Shown here: in pieces, positions 1 to 12,112 of the stretch
How the letters are laid out: each line of letters opens with the position of its first letter
How positions within the stretch are numbered: position 1 is the first letter of the stretch
NCBI GenBank assembly: GCA_035771165.1
Contig: JAWNZC010000234.1
Coordinates: forward strand, 3,877,001-3,941,000
DNA length: 64,000 bases
Reading direction: 5' to 3'
Source: Paragorgia papillata
Lineage: Eukaryota; Cnidaria; Anthozoa; Scleralcyonacea; Coralliidae
Notes under the pieces: generated by a model
The model's input: the letters and a program-made list of their open reading frames with translations, nothing else
What the model was told of the DNA's origin: nothing
The model's database searches: none
Made by a program: the position numbers and the translations under genes

Positions 1-1215
1 ATTGAATGTTTTTTTCTTGCCAATGTCCGTTGTATTTTTTACCTGTGGCTGCAGTCTTATCTTCTTTTAAATAGTTTTCTTATTGTAAAACTACTTATGA
101 CTAAGCGGTTGTTTATAATTTAGCATAAAAAAAGGAGAAGGAACATTTTTTCTTTTGTAAAACGCAGTACAAATGCTGTTGAAATATTTATTAACATGTA
201 TGTGGAAACATTTTCAGTAATTCAGATTTCGAAATGAAAAATTGCTTTTGTTATATTAGTTTAATTAAATTTAAAATGCCATTAAATTTAAAATAGCTGA
301 GTTAAAACGGAGAAATCTTGAAAATGAAAATTAATATAAATAATATATTGTCTAGAATTGTCTTTGAACGCTAGGACGTTGACATTGTGTCTTTTCTTGG
401 CCACTGTTTATATATATTTTTGAATGAAAATTTGTCATTTGGTTCATCTCGTTTTCGTTTTTTTTTAATATTGACTTTGCATGTTCTTTCGGTGTGTGAA
501 TACATGACTACAGATGAACCTTGCTAAATAATTTTCTGGGATGTTTTCTGATCTTTGTGTCATTATAAAACAAAAAACAGAAATTAGGGGGGGGGGGTTG
601 AGTGGGGTTAAAAAATGCATTTAAAGCGGGCGAAGGGTTGTTGCGTTCATATATTTCTAGTATATAGACCTCACTGGTTCAAACTCTTTCACCACCATTT
701 TGTAAAAATCATACTTCTGCGCCCGCAGTTTATATGAAGTATTTTCAAGTCACGTGAATCATTGCCGAGACCTTAAAGCGGGTTTTCCACTAGGCGAATT
801 CCTTTTTGCGCGAATCTATTTTCTTCCTATTGTTAGAATTAAGTACATTTCTAATTAATTGGTTTAGTCCCAGACCAGAGGCCAGAGCTTATAACTACAA
901 GAGAAAAAGTCGCTTTGCGCAAAAATATTAACGAGGTTGTAGCGGCTTGTTAATGAACAGAATAAGCCATTGCGTTGGGCGACTACAACTACCAGGATGC
1001 TTTGCCAGTATTCTAAGGTTTCGGCTGAAATGGATGCCTCAAAGGGACCCGTCCAGTCCTTTCGCGGCTTTTCCAAAATATGTCGACAAATATGTTTTCC
1101 CAAAAAGGTAGGGGGTAAACCAGATTTCTGATTGGGGTTAGGGTTTATGTTGTGGTTAGGATATTGAAAAGATTGCTAAATTTATTTTTTTTATTTAATA
1201 TGTTTCCAATTAATA
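1..1215. other. No gene recognised; AT-rich intergenic DNA
   Basis: I see no recognisable coding region or RNA. The stretch is AT-rich with a short poly-G run near 586 and a short TTAGGG-like phrase near 1130 that is too brief to be telomeric. A short open frame on the minus strand (864-1103) has no family signature. Confidence 0.6.
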
Positions 1216-1701
1216 TGAGAAGAGTATTTTACTAGTAACTAAAACACTCGTAGAATCCATATTTCACTACATCTGGGAACGGAGTGGCGTATTTCTCGTA
1301 TGTAACGCTCGCGAGTGACATATCGACAAGTCAAAATTCACGTATTTCGCCGTAAGTTTCGAATCAAGTAAATTTGAGCCAATAACTTCTCTTAATTCAG
1401 TTTTTCACGTAAAATGACGTATTCGAAGAAGCTGTTGTATGTTCATTTGTATTTTCAAAACGTTTTTGGTCAAGCGGTTGTAGTTTTTGCATTCAACCCA
1501 GTTTATCAACATCACTTCCACGCATCGTTTCATTGTCCATATAATAAATAGAACATTACACGGTTGCTCAAAGATATGGATTTTATGTTCTTGTGGCAAG
1601 AGCAATATTTCACCCGTTCGCTGCGCTCACTCGTCAGATATTGTCCTTGCCACTCGAACATAAAATCCATATCTTCTCGCCACCGTGTAATATCCCCTTT
1701 A
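1216..1701 (+). repeat. Dispersed ~485-bp foldback repeat, copy 1
   Basis: This segment is nearly the same as 21163-21652, from a shared start (GAGAAGAG.ATTTTACTAG) to a shared end (CCGTGTAATATCCCCTTT). Near the right end is a hairpin: GATATGGATTTTATGTTC is answered by its reverse complement about 80 bases later. The two small open frames here in opposite directions are translations of the hairpin arms, not genes. It has no coding capacity, so I read it as a non-autonomous dispersed element. I found no clear TSD, so the transposon class is open. Confidence 0.75.
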
Positions 1702-1954
1702 TATATGTACAATATCAGGATAAAAAAAAATGACAATAAGAGCACATTAAGGCCACTGGAAACAGAGCAAAGCCCCATTCAAGGCCAGTGACCCAAAATA
1801 TAAGCAAGATTAATACAAAACTTGAGATAAAATTAAATCTTGAGACTCGATGAAACTCGACGACAAATTTGGAAAAAACAAATTTGACGACATATTTTGG
1901 AAACGTCGCGAGAAGACTGTACGGGCCTTTTGAGTCATCCCAGTCATCGCTTTT

Positions 1955-2136
1955 AGGCGAATACCAGTGAACTCTATATATACCTGGAAGGCTGACTCCA
2001 GTCAATAAGTGGACGAAAACTGAGTGAGGCGAAAAATGGGGAAATTTTGGACGTCATCTTGGATGTCAGTCTTAGTCTTTTTTCTCTCGGCCCAACCACA
2101 GGCTGCCCAAACGTACACGCTCTTGCACGCGAGCAG
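1955..2136 (+). repeat. Dispersed repeat A, left copy (inverted copy at 15802-15971)
   Basis: The segment from CCAGTGAACTCTATA to TCTTGCACGCGAGCAG reappears as its reverse complement at 15802-15971 at clearly high identity judged by eye. A second block (5091-5252) also reappears inverted at 15488-15700, in matching order, so the two flanks look like inverted copies of one repeat. Confidence 0.65.
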
Positions 2137-2331
2137 TGTTTGAAATATATACCAAGATCCATAAGAATGTTCTTAACTTGTTTCTGCTTAATTTCTATCT
2201 GTTGATGCTTGCGTCTTTCTGACTTCCGAGTAGAGGTTCAACTATTTTTCGACGAGTTCCAACTCACGGTCAATTATAACCTCTTTATGCTAAAAATAAG
2301 TCAGTATAAAGGCTGGTAACTTTCATATAGA

Positions 2332-5049
2332 CAGGGGCGCCGGAGCCACGGGGGTAGCGGGGGTAGCCTCCCCCCCCCCCCCCCCCCCCATTGCCCTCAC
2401 AGCGCGGGGGCAGCACGGGGGCAGCACGGGGGCAACCAATTGCCCTTTCACGTAAGAGGAATGTTTTCTACAGGAATTGCCATTTGTATTATTGTATTAA
2501 ATGACTTTTGTATATATTAATACCTCAAATGTCTCACAAGCTAACTTATTACTGCAGACCATGCAGCAGCAGCAATCTAATTTTGCCTTAGGTTAGCCGT
2601 GTCCAACCTCGTTCTCAGGGCGTTTTTGAGATTTCGAGGGTGGGAAAAAGCCCTGGCATCTGCTAGTCACAGCACCCAAAAATACTGGGTGTAATAAATT
2701 AGCAATTTAGCTTAGTATGCAAAATCATTTTGAGTAATGGCAGCCCCGTTGGGAGAAGTTCATTGTAATGGCGGTCCTATTCAGTCCCGTTGGCGGTCCC
2801 GTTGAAGCTTTTTGATCATTACTGGCACAAAACTATGCATAAATATGTTTCGCGAGGAATTTTAAGAAAAACAAGCAACCAATGAAAATGCCGAATCCAA
2901 CAGCCGATGCCAGAACGTTTTCCCACCTTACCAATATCAAAAAGGCCCTGGGCACAAGACACAACTCAACCTCGTTCTGACTTTTTTCACTTGGCAGGTG
3001 TTTTCTGATTCATTATAAAGTTGCCATGTTTTCTTAAATGTAAGTAGGGATGTAGCATCAATATGTACAATTCGTTTGTTGAATTTTCTTTCTCAATACA
3101 TTGTCATTCATTATATTATACCATAGCCACTGGAAAGGGAGAGGGCTGTGAAAGTGGGCGTGACTGACATTTATGTTATTGTTCGCCAAATTCAAGATCA
3201 CGTGACGTTGAACCTGCATGATTGAGCACTAAAAAGCAAGGTTTTACATAGGAGCGAGGCGCGTACCTACAAGTGCTACAACGAAGTTCTTCCGTGGTGG
3301 TTTCGATATAAATTCCACTTCATTTGGACATTATATGCATAGATGGTCCGTCATGAAAACTCCCTTTGCAAAGAATATTTAATAAAGTGCAGTAAATTCG
3401 AATAAACGATGAATGGTCGGACCGAACACGGCGAGAGCCGAGGTAAAATAATGATACAATACTGTTTTGCCAACAGTACAACTAAAACTAAAATTCGCTT
3501 TTGTCTTAATATGAATGGTTGTGCTAAATTATATGTCGTAAGTTGAGTTGCCTTCATTGAATATTAAATGCACTAAATGTCTGGTGTATTGCATTTCATA
3601 AACAACGGTGAGGACTGGCAATTGTCGTATGCGTATCAGTTTATTAGAATAACTAAAGTATTAAGAAACATTGCCATCCGACAACAAAAGTGCAAAACTC
3701 CGATTTAATAATGGCACGGAGACGACAAATGCTTTTCGACTGCGTTGTTCCTTGGTTTTCTTTTATTAATAATTTGTAGAAATGCAGCGATTTATGATAA
3801 TTTCAATTTATTCACACTATTTTTAATACTTACAATGAAAAATACAAAGTTTACATAGTGATACATAAATAAATCAGAGTTAAATATAAAACAAAATATT
3901 TTATGAAAGAATATACATATGTGAGAGTGTAATTAAAGTATAAAGCTTTCGAGTTTAATCACTGCCTTGACATATTAATAAGTTGGGATCAGCAGAGGAT
4001 GAAATATTAAGATCGTGTCGAAGTAAGAAAACAGACATTGTATAATACGAGAATGAAATTCAGATCAACCTTGGTGACTTAATATTTTTTACATTGAAAC
4101 AGAAAGGGTTTTTAAATCACTGGGAATATTTTCCCAGATTTTTGTAGCTGAGAATCTTATAAATGTTTGTTTACAATAATTAGTAGTCCGGCGGGGAGAA
4201 AATAGTTCGCGCTACGGCTAATTTGCTCACAATGCCAGAGTGTGAATTATTTGAGTGAGCCATGCATGAGTTAGCGGTTGATACGATTGTGTAATGTTCA
4301 AGGGATGATCATTTTAATGTCACGATAAAGTCCATCATGAAACCGAACGCCGATCATCTACACAACGATGCACCACCATATATTGATATATATTTGTTTA
4401 CGTCTTATTTGAGAAATGCGCGACTTAAAAACTCTCACGGTCCTGTTAAAACCAATCCGATCTTTTTGAGGTGATTTCTTTGTGCACACAATCATATTAT
4501 TAAATAAACTAATATCTAAAATTAACGCAGAATCAATGGAAAATATAAAATTTGTCATAAAAATGACGGACTACAGTATACACTATACAGCACTGTCGCT
4601 GTCTTAAGTTCGTAGGTCGTCAAAAACCGAATTCCTACCGAATTTTGTTAACGAAATACAAGGGTACTCCTTTGGACTTGTAAATATCATGTTTCTTGTG
4701 GATTTTTAGAAGTCACCATAACCGACATCGTGCCGTTTAACGAAGAACAAGGTTTATAATCTAATGTAAGCCATATGAAAGAATACACTGGCCATGCCGG
4801 TTCAAGCTCACGTGACGCTCAGGCGTGAAATTTTTAACATCAAACCGGAAGTTCTATTGTTTCAGAGCGGAGTTTCACAGCCCTCTCCCTTTCCAATGGC
4901 TATGATTATACCGTTATGCTTTTTGGTTATTTTATGCTATAGAGAAAAATTGGCGAACATTATTTACCATATGCAAAAATGAATGCTGAGAAATGGTGCC
5001 CTTTTTATATGGCTGCCCCCGCCACCCTAAGTAGCTTCCGGCACCCCTG
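2332..5049. mobile_element. Non-autonomous hAT-type element with 8-bp TSD
   Basis: The left end begins CAGGGGCGCCGGA and the right end finishes TTCCGGCACCCCTG, which are inverted repeats with one mismatch. The 8 bases outside each end are identical (CATATAGA at 2324-2331 and 5050-5057). A CAGGG terminus with an 8-bp duplication is the hAT signature. No transposase frame is present in its 2718 bp. A poly-C run near 2370-2395 and G-rich short repeats (GGGGGCAGCAC) lie just inside the left end. Another element (3122-4904) is nested in it. Confidence 0.82.
3122..4904. mobile_element. Nested DNA element with ~35-bp TIRs and 7-bp TSD
   Basis: The left end (CATAGCCACTGGAAAGGGAG and onward to GCTGTGAAA) is matched inverted at the right end (TTTCACAGCC through CCAATGGCTATG). 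ATTATAC stands directly outside both ends (3115-3121 and 4905-4911). The 1783-bp body has no recognisable transposase. A 6-7-bp duplication is reported for Dada-type elements, but the family is not proven here. Because it sits inside the hAT element at 2332-5049, it is the younger insertion. Confidence 0.72.
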
Positions 5050-5057
5050 CATATAGA

Positions 5058-5993
5058 GAATATTTCAAACGACCCTCATTTAAAGCTAAAGCTCCGTAAA
5101 ATACACAAAAACCGCTCGATCTCGTGAAAATACAGCCATCACTACATTTGTCAAGAACTTGGCTTTCCGTTCATTGCTTTTTCGTCATCTTTGCAGCTCG
5201 ACTGAAACGTTAAGGTGGTCTTACTATACACCCAGAAAATATTTTTCTTTACATTTAAGTATAAGACAAAATAAAGTTCATATTATTGTAGCATTTTAAA
5301 GGGTAACCCTGAAAACACTCTATTCTACTCTTGTGTTGCCACGGTAACCAAGATAATTGCCCCCTATGGTGAAAAAGAGCCCTTAAATTCAGACCTGATA
5401 ACACATGAAGGAATGCTCTGGGAAATGTTTTTAATGGTTTATTTTATCAATAGATACGTATTCTAGAAGCTAAACCTAAAAAAATGGAACAATTATTAGT
5501 GTTTTCAAAAATTTTGGAGATTCTTCAAAAAAATAGCAATTTTTAAAAATTAAGCGAGCGTACAGTGTACTATAAAGGAAAAAGCTTTACAATACTTCTT
5601 AGTTTTATAGGTTTAGTTCCTAGATACTTGTTGTATCTTCCAATATTGAAAAGTTTATAACAGTTGGTTCAAAAGTCATGGAGATGTGCTGTCTGAAGTA
5701 TACACTTTTTGATGAATTTTACGATTTGGGTAAAATTGCTTTAAAGTTAACATAAAATGTTATGTTGACGTTCATTCGGCAAGTCTTACAGCAGCGGTAA
5801 AATGGATTGAAATGGCATTTAGAACAAGAAAGGACTGAAAGGGAATAGCATTCCCGCGCGAGTGTTATCCCGAGGGACTGGAAGCGCCTTATTAAGCGAG
5901 AGACGTTGTAATGGCGCCAAGACGTAGTTATACGTCAAGGTGTCAGTCCGTCGAAATAAGGTTCCATTTTAATGTTTCGGCTGACTTAAGGGA
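5058..5993. other. Intergenic; contains repeat B (5091-5252)
   Basis: No coding region is recognised. Bases 5091-5252 match 15488-15700 in inverted orientation, sharing the phrase around ACCGCTCGATCTCG and a diverged block beginning GGTCTT. The rest is AT-rich without clear structure. Confidence 0.55.
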
Positions 5994-6549
5994 CAGGGGC
6001 GGATCTAGGGTATGTCAAACACGTCAAGCGACTAACGTAAAAAAAATTGACTAATTAATTCAATTTTAAAAAGCTGACTAATTAATTCAATAAAAAATGG
6101 CTAAATATTAATTACTTTCCAAATTTTTAAAATTTTATTTTAAAACTGATTTCGAGGAGCGAATGCGAGCGCAATAACGCAATAAATCTCTCTACGTCCG
6201 GTCCTATTCATTCCCCCGTGTTGATTGCACGTGAGCTAACTATGCACCAGACCACTAGAGCAGTCTTATACGCTCGGCCTAGGGATAGAGCTGTAAATCT
6301 TTACAAATGGGTACAATTTTATACGTCGAACTGGCCGAAATACGTCGAAATAACGAGCGCTGATTGGTCGAAAACAATGCAAATACGTCGGAAGTGCATG
6401 CAATTACGTCGGAAGTAAAATTTCTTGACGCACTTGGGTTTTGATTGGCTGATACAGAACGGTTTGACTAACTTTGCCGCATTTGCAGCATCATGAACAG
6501 GATTGCTCTGACTCGACTTCAAGCTTATGTTTGAGACGGAGTTCGTATC

Positions 6550-6788
6550 ATGGCTTCTTCGAATGTCGTGGAACGTGTACAAAACGCTCTTAAAGCTAAC
6601 GATGATGAATTTCTGCGACAGATCTATCGCGATTTGTCATCGAAAATCAAGTCTTGTGCCACCCTTTCTAATCGAGAGATTCTGGCGCAGATTGGAAAGA
6701 CCTTGCACAGGGATTTCGGTGCAGAATCATACATTCCTCTGTATGTTAATACAGCTGGAAAGTCAAAGAAGTCTTGTGTTGCTCTAAG
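6550..6788 (+). CDS. hAT transposase gene, exon 1 (N-terminus)
   Basis: An ATG at 6550 opens a 79-codon stretch (MASSNVVERVQNAL...) that ends with two bases of a split codon just before a consensus donor, AAG|GTGAGT, at 6789. The frame resumes exactly in the OTU-like domain at 7139 after a 350-bp intron. The exon is predicted to be helical and supplies the residues KKSCVALR that precede the OTU Cys box. An alternative is that translation begins at the downstream ATG at 7122, but that ATG lies inside the predicted intron and its first codons look unrelated to OTU proteins, so I prefer the spliced form. Confidence 0.75.
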
Positions 6789-7138
6789 GTGAGTGAATAA
6801 TCTATCATTTTAGCGTTCTCATTCAATTATTACTTTTAATGATCGTCTTTGTACCGTGAATTATTTAAATTGAACGGGAAGTCAACTTATTTATGATAAA
6901 TTATTTGAATTGGTAGCTGCGTATGAATAATTCATAATAAGTCTGTCGACAGGCAGAGTTTAGTTGATTTCGAACATTTTACATCTCAACCCACTGTTTT
7001 CGCCCACCTAATATACATAACAGTGATAACACTTATTTTTTCTATCAGAAATGTGCTGTTTTGTTTGTTTCTATGTTTTCTTCCATATCGATTGACTTGG
7101 ATTGAATAATTATTCTGTGTTATGTCTGAATTATATAG
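6789..7138 (+). other. Predicted phase-2 GT-AG intron in hAT transposase gene
   Basis: The donor is AAG|GTGAGT and the acceptor is TTATATAG|ATCTGAAG. Splicing joins AG to A to give an Arg codon and keeps frame with the long downstream reading frame. Confidence 0.72.
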
Positions 7139-9462
7139 ATCTGAAGCCTCTGGGAATTGCTTATACAGCTCTGTTTCTTTGGCAATGGTGGGTGACAATT
7201 CTCTTACTGTGGATCTTCGAGCTTTAACATCGATTGAGCTGTATCTTAATGCTCAATTTTACTGTGACCATCCATATTTCCTATCAGCATATGATAAACA
7301 TAAGGAAAAGGTTTGTCATAGTTTTAAAAATATTCTGCCTTTGTCTGTGTCTCACGGAGCATTTGATTCTGGTCTCTCTGGAGATCAACTAGTTAGAGAA
7401 GAAGCCATTTTAAATTGTCATGATAAGACATGGTCTAGCTTTTTGTGTATTCTTGGTTTAGCTTCTGTTACAAACAGAAACATTTTTTCATATTATCCTG
7501 ATTTTGGGCAAGAAAAATTTAGGTTACTGTTCAATTGTAAAATTGAGCCTTCTGCACCGTTGAAACCCTTGCTGGATCTTCACATATTATTTTGTTTTAA
7601 AGGTGAAGTTAAATCAGGTGAAGTTTTTAAACCAAATCATTTTGTTTCTCTTGTGTTTCATAATGAAGCAGGAGGAGAAAAGAGGAAGCTGCCAACAGTT
7701 TCCCCTACTGCTAGTACCCTTGATGGTCTTCAAAAAAATGCATCTACTGGTGCATCTTTACCAAAGTCGAAAAAAAGTTGCACTGCAAATAATATGGTTC
7801 AATCCAAACTTTCATTTTCCACTTCTGTTAGTGCTTCAAGCCCTAAACCTACATGTATTAACAAACAAGTGACACTTTCTTCCGATTCAGTAACCCTTTT
7901 AGCTAACAAAACAGTGTCTTCTGCACCTACATGTACTACTGGGGGTATTTCCAGTTCACAAGCTACATCTACAACCAGTACTCCTGCTTTGATACATTCA
8001 GCATGCGAGTATGATGTTGCTTCTTATAGGGAGAGAGTCAAAGGTATGAGCAACTTGCAAATTGAGACTTTGATTAAGAATGTTTTTAAACCTGATAAGT
8101 CATATCCTTTTCCAAAAACCAATGGGAGGAGTTTTTTATATAAATGGCTTGAATTACATCCATGGTTATGTTATTCTCCGAGTGTAAATGGTGCTTTTTG
8201 TCTTCCCTGTGTTTTGTTTGGGGATAGGTTCCCGAGGAAAGCTCATCGAATTAAAAAATTATTTTCTGAACCATTTAAATATTGGAATGATGCCACTCGT
8301 TGTTTTAGGTATCATACTGGCACCAAAGGTAGTTCTGAAGAATGCTTGCATGAAAATACATCAGCTATTTTCACATCTATTCTTAGTCAATTGTCAGGAA
8401 AAAGCCAACCAATTGAGGTGATGATGAGTGAAAATAGAAGAAAGACAATTTCAGAGAATAGGAAAAAGCTTATTCCTATTGTAGACACAATTATAACTTG
8501 TGGCCGTTTAGGGCTGTCTTTTCGAGGGCATCGTGATGACTCAAAATATCATCCTGAGGTTGGAGGTTATTCTGAAGGGGGTATAGGCAACTTCATTGAG
8601 CTACTCAATATGAGGGTTCGTGCAGGTGATGTTAATCTTGAAGAACATCTTAAGACCTGTCCAAAGAATGCTTCTTATATTTCCAAGACTACACAAAATG
8701 AACTCATTAACTGTTGTGGCCAGGTAATAACTGAAGAAGTTATTGCTGAAGTTAAGCAAAATAAATTTTTCTCAATTATTGCAGATGAAGCAGCAGATTG
8801 TTCAAATAAGGAGCAAATGTCATTAGTTCTGCGATTTGTTGATAGTGATTTGAACATAAGAGAAGACTTAATTAGGTTTTTACATTGTAAATGGGGACTA
8901 ACTGGTGCAGACCTAGCAGCTGTTATTTTAAAAGCACTAGCTGACCTTTCTTTGAACATTGAGGATTGTAGGGGGCAAGGGTATGATGGAGCTGGTGCTG
9001 TTGCTGGTCATATTAATGGTCTTTCCGCACACATCTTGCGGCTCAACAGAAAAGCCATTTACACCCATTGTTATAGCCACAGATTAAATTTAGTAATTTG
9101 TGATAGTTGTTCTGTACCACTAGTAAGGAATGTATTGGTACAAGTAAAGGAATTGTCATATTTTTTTAACAATTCTCAAAATCGCCAATTGGCTCTTGAA
9201 AGAAATGTTTTAAAGTATAGTCCAGATAGTAAGAAAAAGAAGTTGAAAGATGTATGTCGAACAAGATGGGTAGAGCGTGTAGATGGAATGGATGTATTTG
9301 AGGAGTTGTTCGTACCAATATTTTTTACTTTAAAGGAAATGAGTTTGAATCTGGAGAGGCAGTATAATCCTAACACATCTTCCCAAGCTACATCTTACTC
9401 AGCACTAATTTCTTCTTTCCAGTTTATTGTAGCTCTGGTTATTACTAGAAATATTCTTGATA
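7139..9462 (+). CDS. OTU-like domain + hAT transposase, 5' part of exon 2 (split by insertion)
   Basis: The product begins with an OTU-like cysteine-protease fold: a GNCLYSSVS Cys box and, about 170 residues later, the NHFVSLVF His box. The usual Asp before GNC is Ser here, so protease activity is uncertain. A Ser/Thr/Lys-rich linker follows, then a TTF-type zinc-finger region (WLCYSPSVNGAFCLPCVLFG), a DUF4371-like region and the hAT RNase-H core, with IADEAADCSN, GQGYDGAGAVAGH and the conserved CYSHRLNLVICD. This is the ZMYM1/P52rIPK-like transposase architecture. The frame reaches ...NILD and is then cut by the element at 9463; the frame appears to end 14 bases later only because of the insert. 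The C-terminus continues at 12113. Confidence 0.88.
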
Positions 9463-10148
9463 CACGCCGGGCATAAAAGGCGCCAAAATCGCCGGGATAA
9501 ACGTGCGCGTTCCGCCATGTTGGACGAGCAGCAAATGTGGGAGTTTGGTGACTAATACCGATCTTGCCCGAGTCGTCGAATTTGAAGCCCTCGGATGACG
9601 ATCGTATTTACTCGGAGAAAAATTGAGTGTCAGAAATGAACAGAGCTTATCTAAAGCTTCATTGTGATACCAAACATGCTATGTTTTCTTCAAATGACTT
9701 CTTTGTAGGAAGCGTCAAACTTTATGGATTTTCGAAGAATAGGATGCTGCTCAAAAAAAGGAAATTTTGAGGCTTGTTTTATTTTTTTAACAGTATTATC
9801 CTTGGGTGGAATTCCTCGTTCAACTGATGCCTGGAGTTTTGGTCTCAAATCTGTTCTTTTTTGTTTTGGAAGTTTAAGCTTAGATTTTCGATTATTTGGG
9901 AATTTCAACGAGGCATCTCACGCCAGCAACGTGCGTTTGGACTTATGCATGGACATAAAATACATTAAGAAGCGAAGGGAATATTCACATTATTTGACAT
10001 TTCAAAGTTTGTACTTTGTCTAATGGAGGTGATTTAATAGTATGGTCGACAAATTTAGGCTTAAGGATATGCCAGTCAGTGCCTTACAAAGACAAGAGAG
10101 GTAGCGAAATTTTATAATGTAAGGAATGTAAACAGTCGAAATTATTTG

Positions 10149-10458
10149 CTATTTGTAGCATGGTGCTAGAGTCTTGATACTTTTAATATATTTTAAATAT
10201 TTTCTAATTGTTTCTTTGAGAAATCCACAATAATAGGTTGAAAAAAAACAATATTGGGTTCATTTTAATTGTATGTATCTAGCAGCCAGGCACTGACATC
10301 AGGCTATTTGTAGCATGGTGCTAGACTCTTGATACTTTTAATATATTTTAAATATTTTCTAATTGTTTCTTTGAGAAATCCACAATAATAGGTTGAAAAA
10401 AAACAATATTGGGTTCATTTTAATTGTATGTATCTAGCAGCCTGGCACTGACATCAGG
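10149..10458. repeat. Two tandem 155-bp direct repeats inside the 9463-12109 element
   Basis: The block beginning CTATTTGTAGCATGGTGCTA (10149-10303) is repeated immediately (10304-10458) with only a few substitutions, such as AGAGTC versus AGACTC and AGCCAGG versus AGCCTGG. This is a recent tandem duplication. Confidence 0.9.
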
Positions 10459-10934
10459 ATGTGTATTTTTTTTTTGTTCTGGTTTACATAGTATATGTCT
10501 TTAATAACATTTATGGTGTGACGTTATAACAGTCTGAAAAATGTCTACTTGGTGTCTTTGCCAGATTACCTTAAATCATTTGTTGTGTACAGTACTACAG
10601 ATATATTTTAACAGTACTTGTTTAATGAAGTCAATGGTACAGTCAAAACTAGTGTGGTTTTTGCAAATAAATTCTAGTTGCTGAAGATTGAAATCATATT
10701 TTACTGTCACATGTATATATAAATCAATTTGCATGTATACAAATGCTATTTTGGCCTGCTTTTACAGTTATTGGCATGATCAGTCTAATCGTCAAATATT
10801 ATATGCTAGCCTTTACAGTAGCTGATGGTAACAACGAATGATGGTACATTGATAGATGCATCAACATGTCACAATCTATTTTTCTGGTTCTGGTTGATAG
10901 TAATTCCTGGTTTATTAACTACATGTACATGGAC

Positions 10935-11160
10935 TTGGCTGCAGAGCCACACTATTAATGACTTTGTTGATTCTTAGCCCCATTAATAACATGTGCAGTA
11001 TCAATATGAGCCTGGCTATATGGACATTATTAATACGAGCCTGGCTGCATGTACATATACAGTATCAATATGAGGCTGGCTACATGGACAGTATTAATAC
11101 GAGCCCGGCTACATGTACATGTACATGTACATGTACAGTATCAATATGAGTCTGGCTTCA
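10935..11160. repeat. Degenerate tandem repeat, CAGTATCAATATGAGCCTGGCT type
   Basis: About five to six imperfect units alternate ATTAATACGAGCCTGGCT and CAGTATCAATATGAGCC with ACATGTAC runs. The small open frame across it encodes only this repeat. Confidence 0.75.
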
Positions 11161-12112
11161 GATACCTACATTGGACATGTTGACATAGGCCCAGGCCACT
11201 ATTACTTCATGTTTTAGTTGCTTCTAAGCCCATGTTTATACCAGTATGGCTAAATTGACAGACCCCTCTATTACAATACTGAATTTCCTTGCTAAAATTT
11301 GGGCTGGCCTACTGAGTTAGCTGGCATCTCATTCATGAGCGAGGTTAACCCGGGACAGAAATTTCCCACATGAACTGGTTACATGGTTTTATTATTACAA
11401 AAAATACTAGTGTTAGATATGTATAGCCATTGTTGATGAAAATTTCTTTTTATTATGAACCAATGTTTTTATCAAAAACTGACAGTATAATGTTGTAAAT
11501 GTTAAGTTACTAAATGTAAGTACTGTTTAAGAGTTTATTTGAAAAAAAGTGGGTTTTTTTATATTTCGCACTGTAACCAGGATAGTTTTTCCGCAAACAC
11601 AAATTTTAAAGCCAAACTGCCTGGAATCATTTTAGCCCATACTGTTGTTCATATTTCTAACACTTTAATCGAAACTTATACTCTTAGTTAGACCTCTTAG
11701 TTAGACTATAGATAAAAGCTATACAAGCACATTAGCACAAGGTCAATGCAGTTGTTTCATCGCTTGACTTTAGAAATTTCCCCACCAAACTTCAAATCAA
11801 AATATATAAAGAATGCATAAAACAAAACAAAACATAGAGTTTGAAGCTACACTGTAGAGGTTTTACTGAGCAATTTAATCTGTATTTACTAGCCAAACGT
11901 CTCTGAAATCATAGATACCTTTGTACACCTCAACTCATTTTCAATAAAATGTAATTCATGCTGCTGCATCTAGAAAGAAACGTTACATCGCTCTTTTCGC
12001 GAAAAAGAAACCGCCATCTTTTTTTCTATTTTGGTGCGCGCTTCCGCTGGCCAATAGTAACGTCAACTGTTGAATCCCGGCGATTTTTGGCCCTTTCGTG
12101 CCCGGCGTGATA

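Larger units (their letters stand above)
9463..12109. mobile_element. 2647-bp DNA element, CACG termini, 3-bp TSD, inserted in hAT gene
   Basis: The left end starts CACGCCGGGCATAAAAGG and the right end is its imperfect inverse, CCTTTCGTGCCCGGCGTG; similarity continues to ATCGCCGGGAT, giving roughly 36-bp TIRs. ATA flanks both sides (9460-9462, 12110-12112). CAC termini with a 3-bp duplication suit the CACTA/Mirage/Chapaev group; this is inference, since no transposase is left. Small open frames near 9690-10020 lie on both strands and show no family signature. Removing the element plus one ATA restores the hAT reading frame exactly, which confirms the boundaries. Confidence 0.85.

Noticed and set aside
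1128..1165. TTAGGG-like phrase suggesting telomeric DNA
   Set aside because: Only two or three imperfect words; no array.
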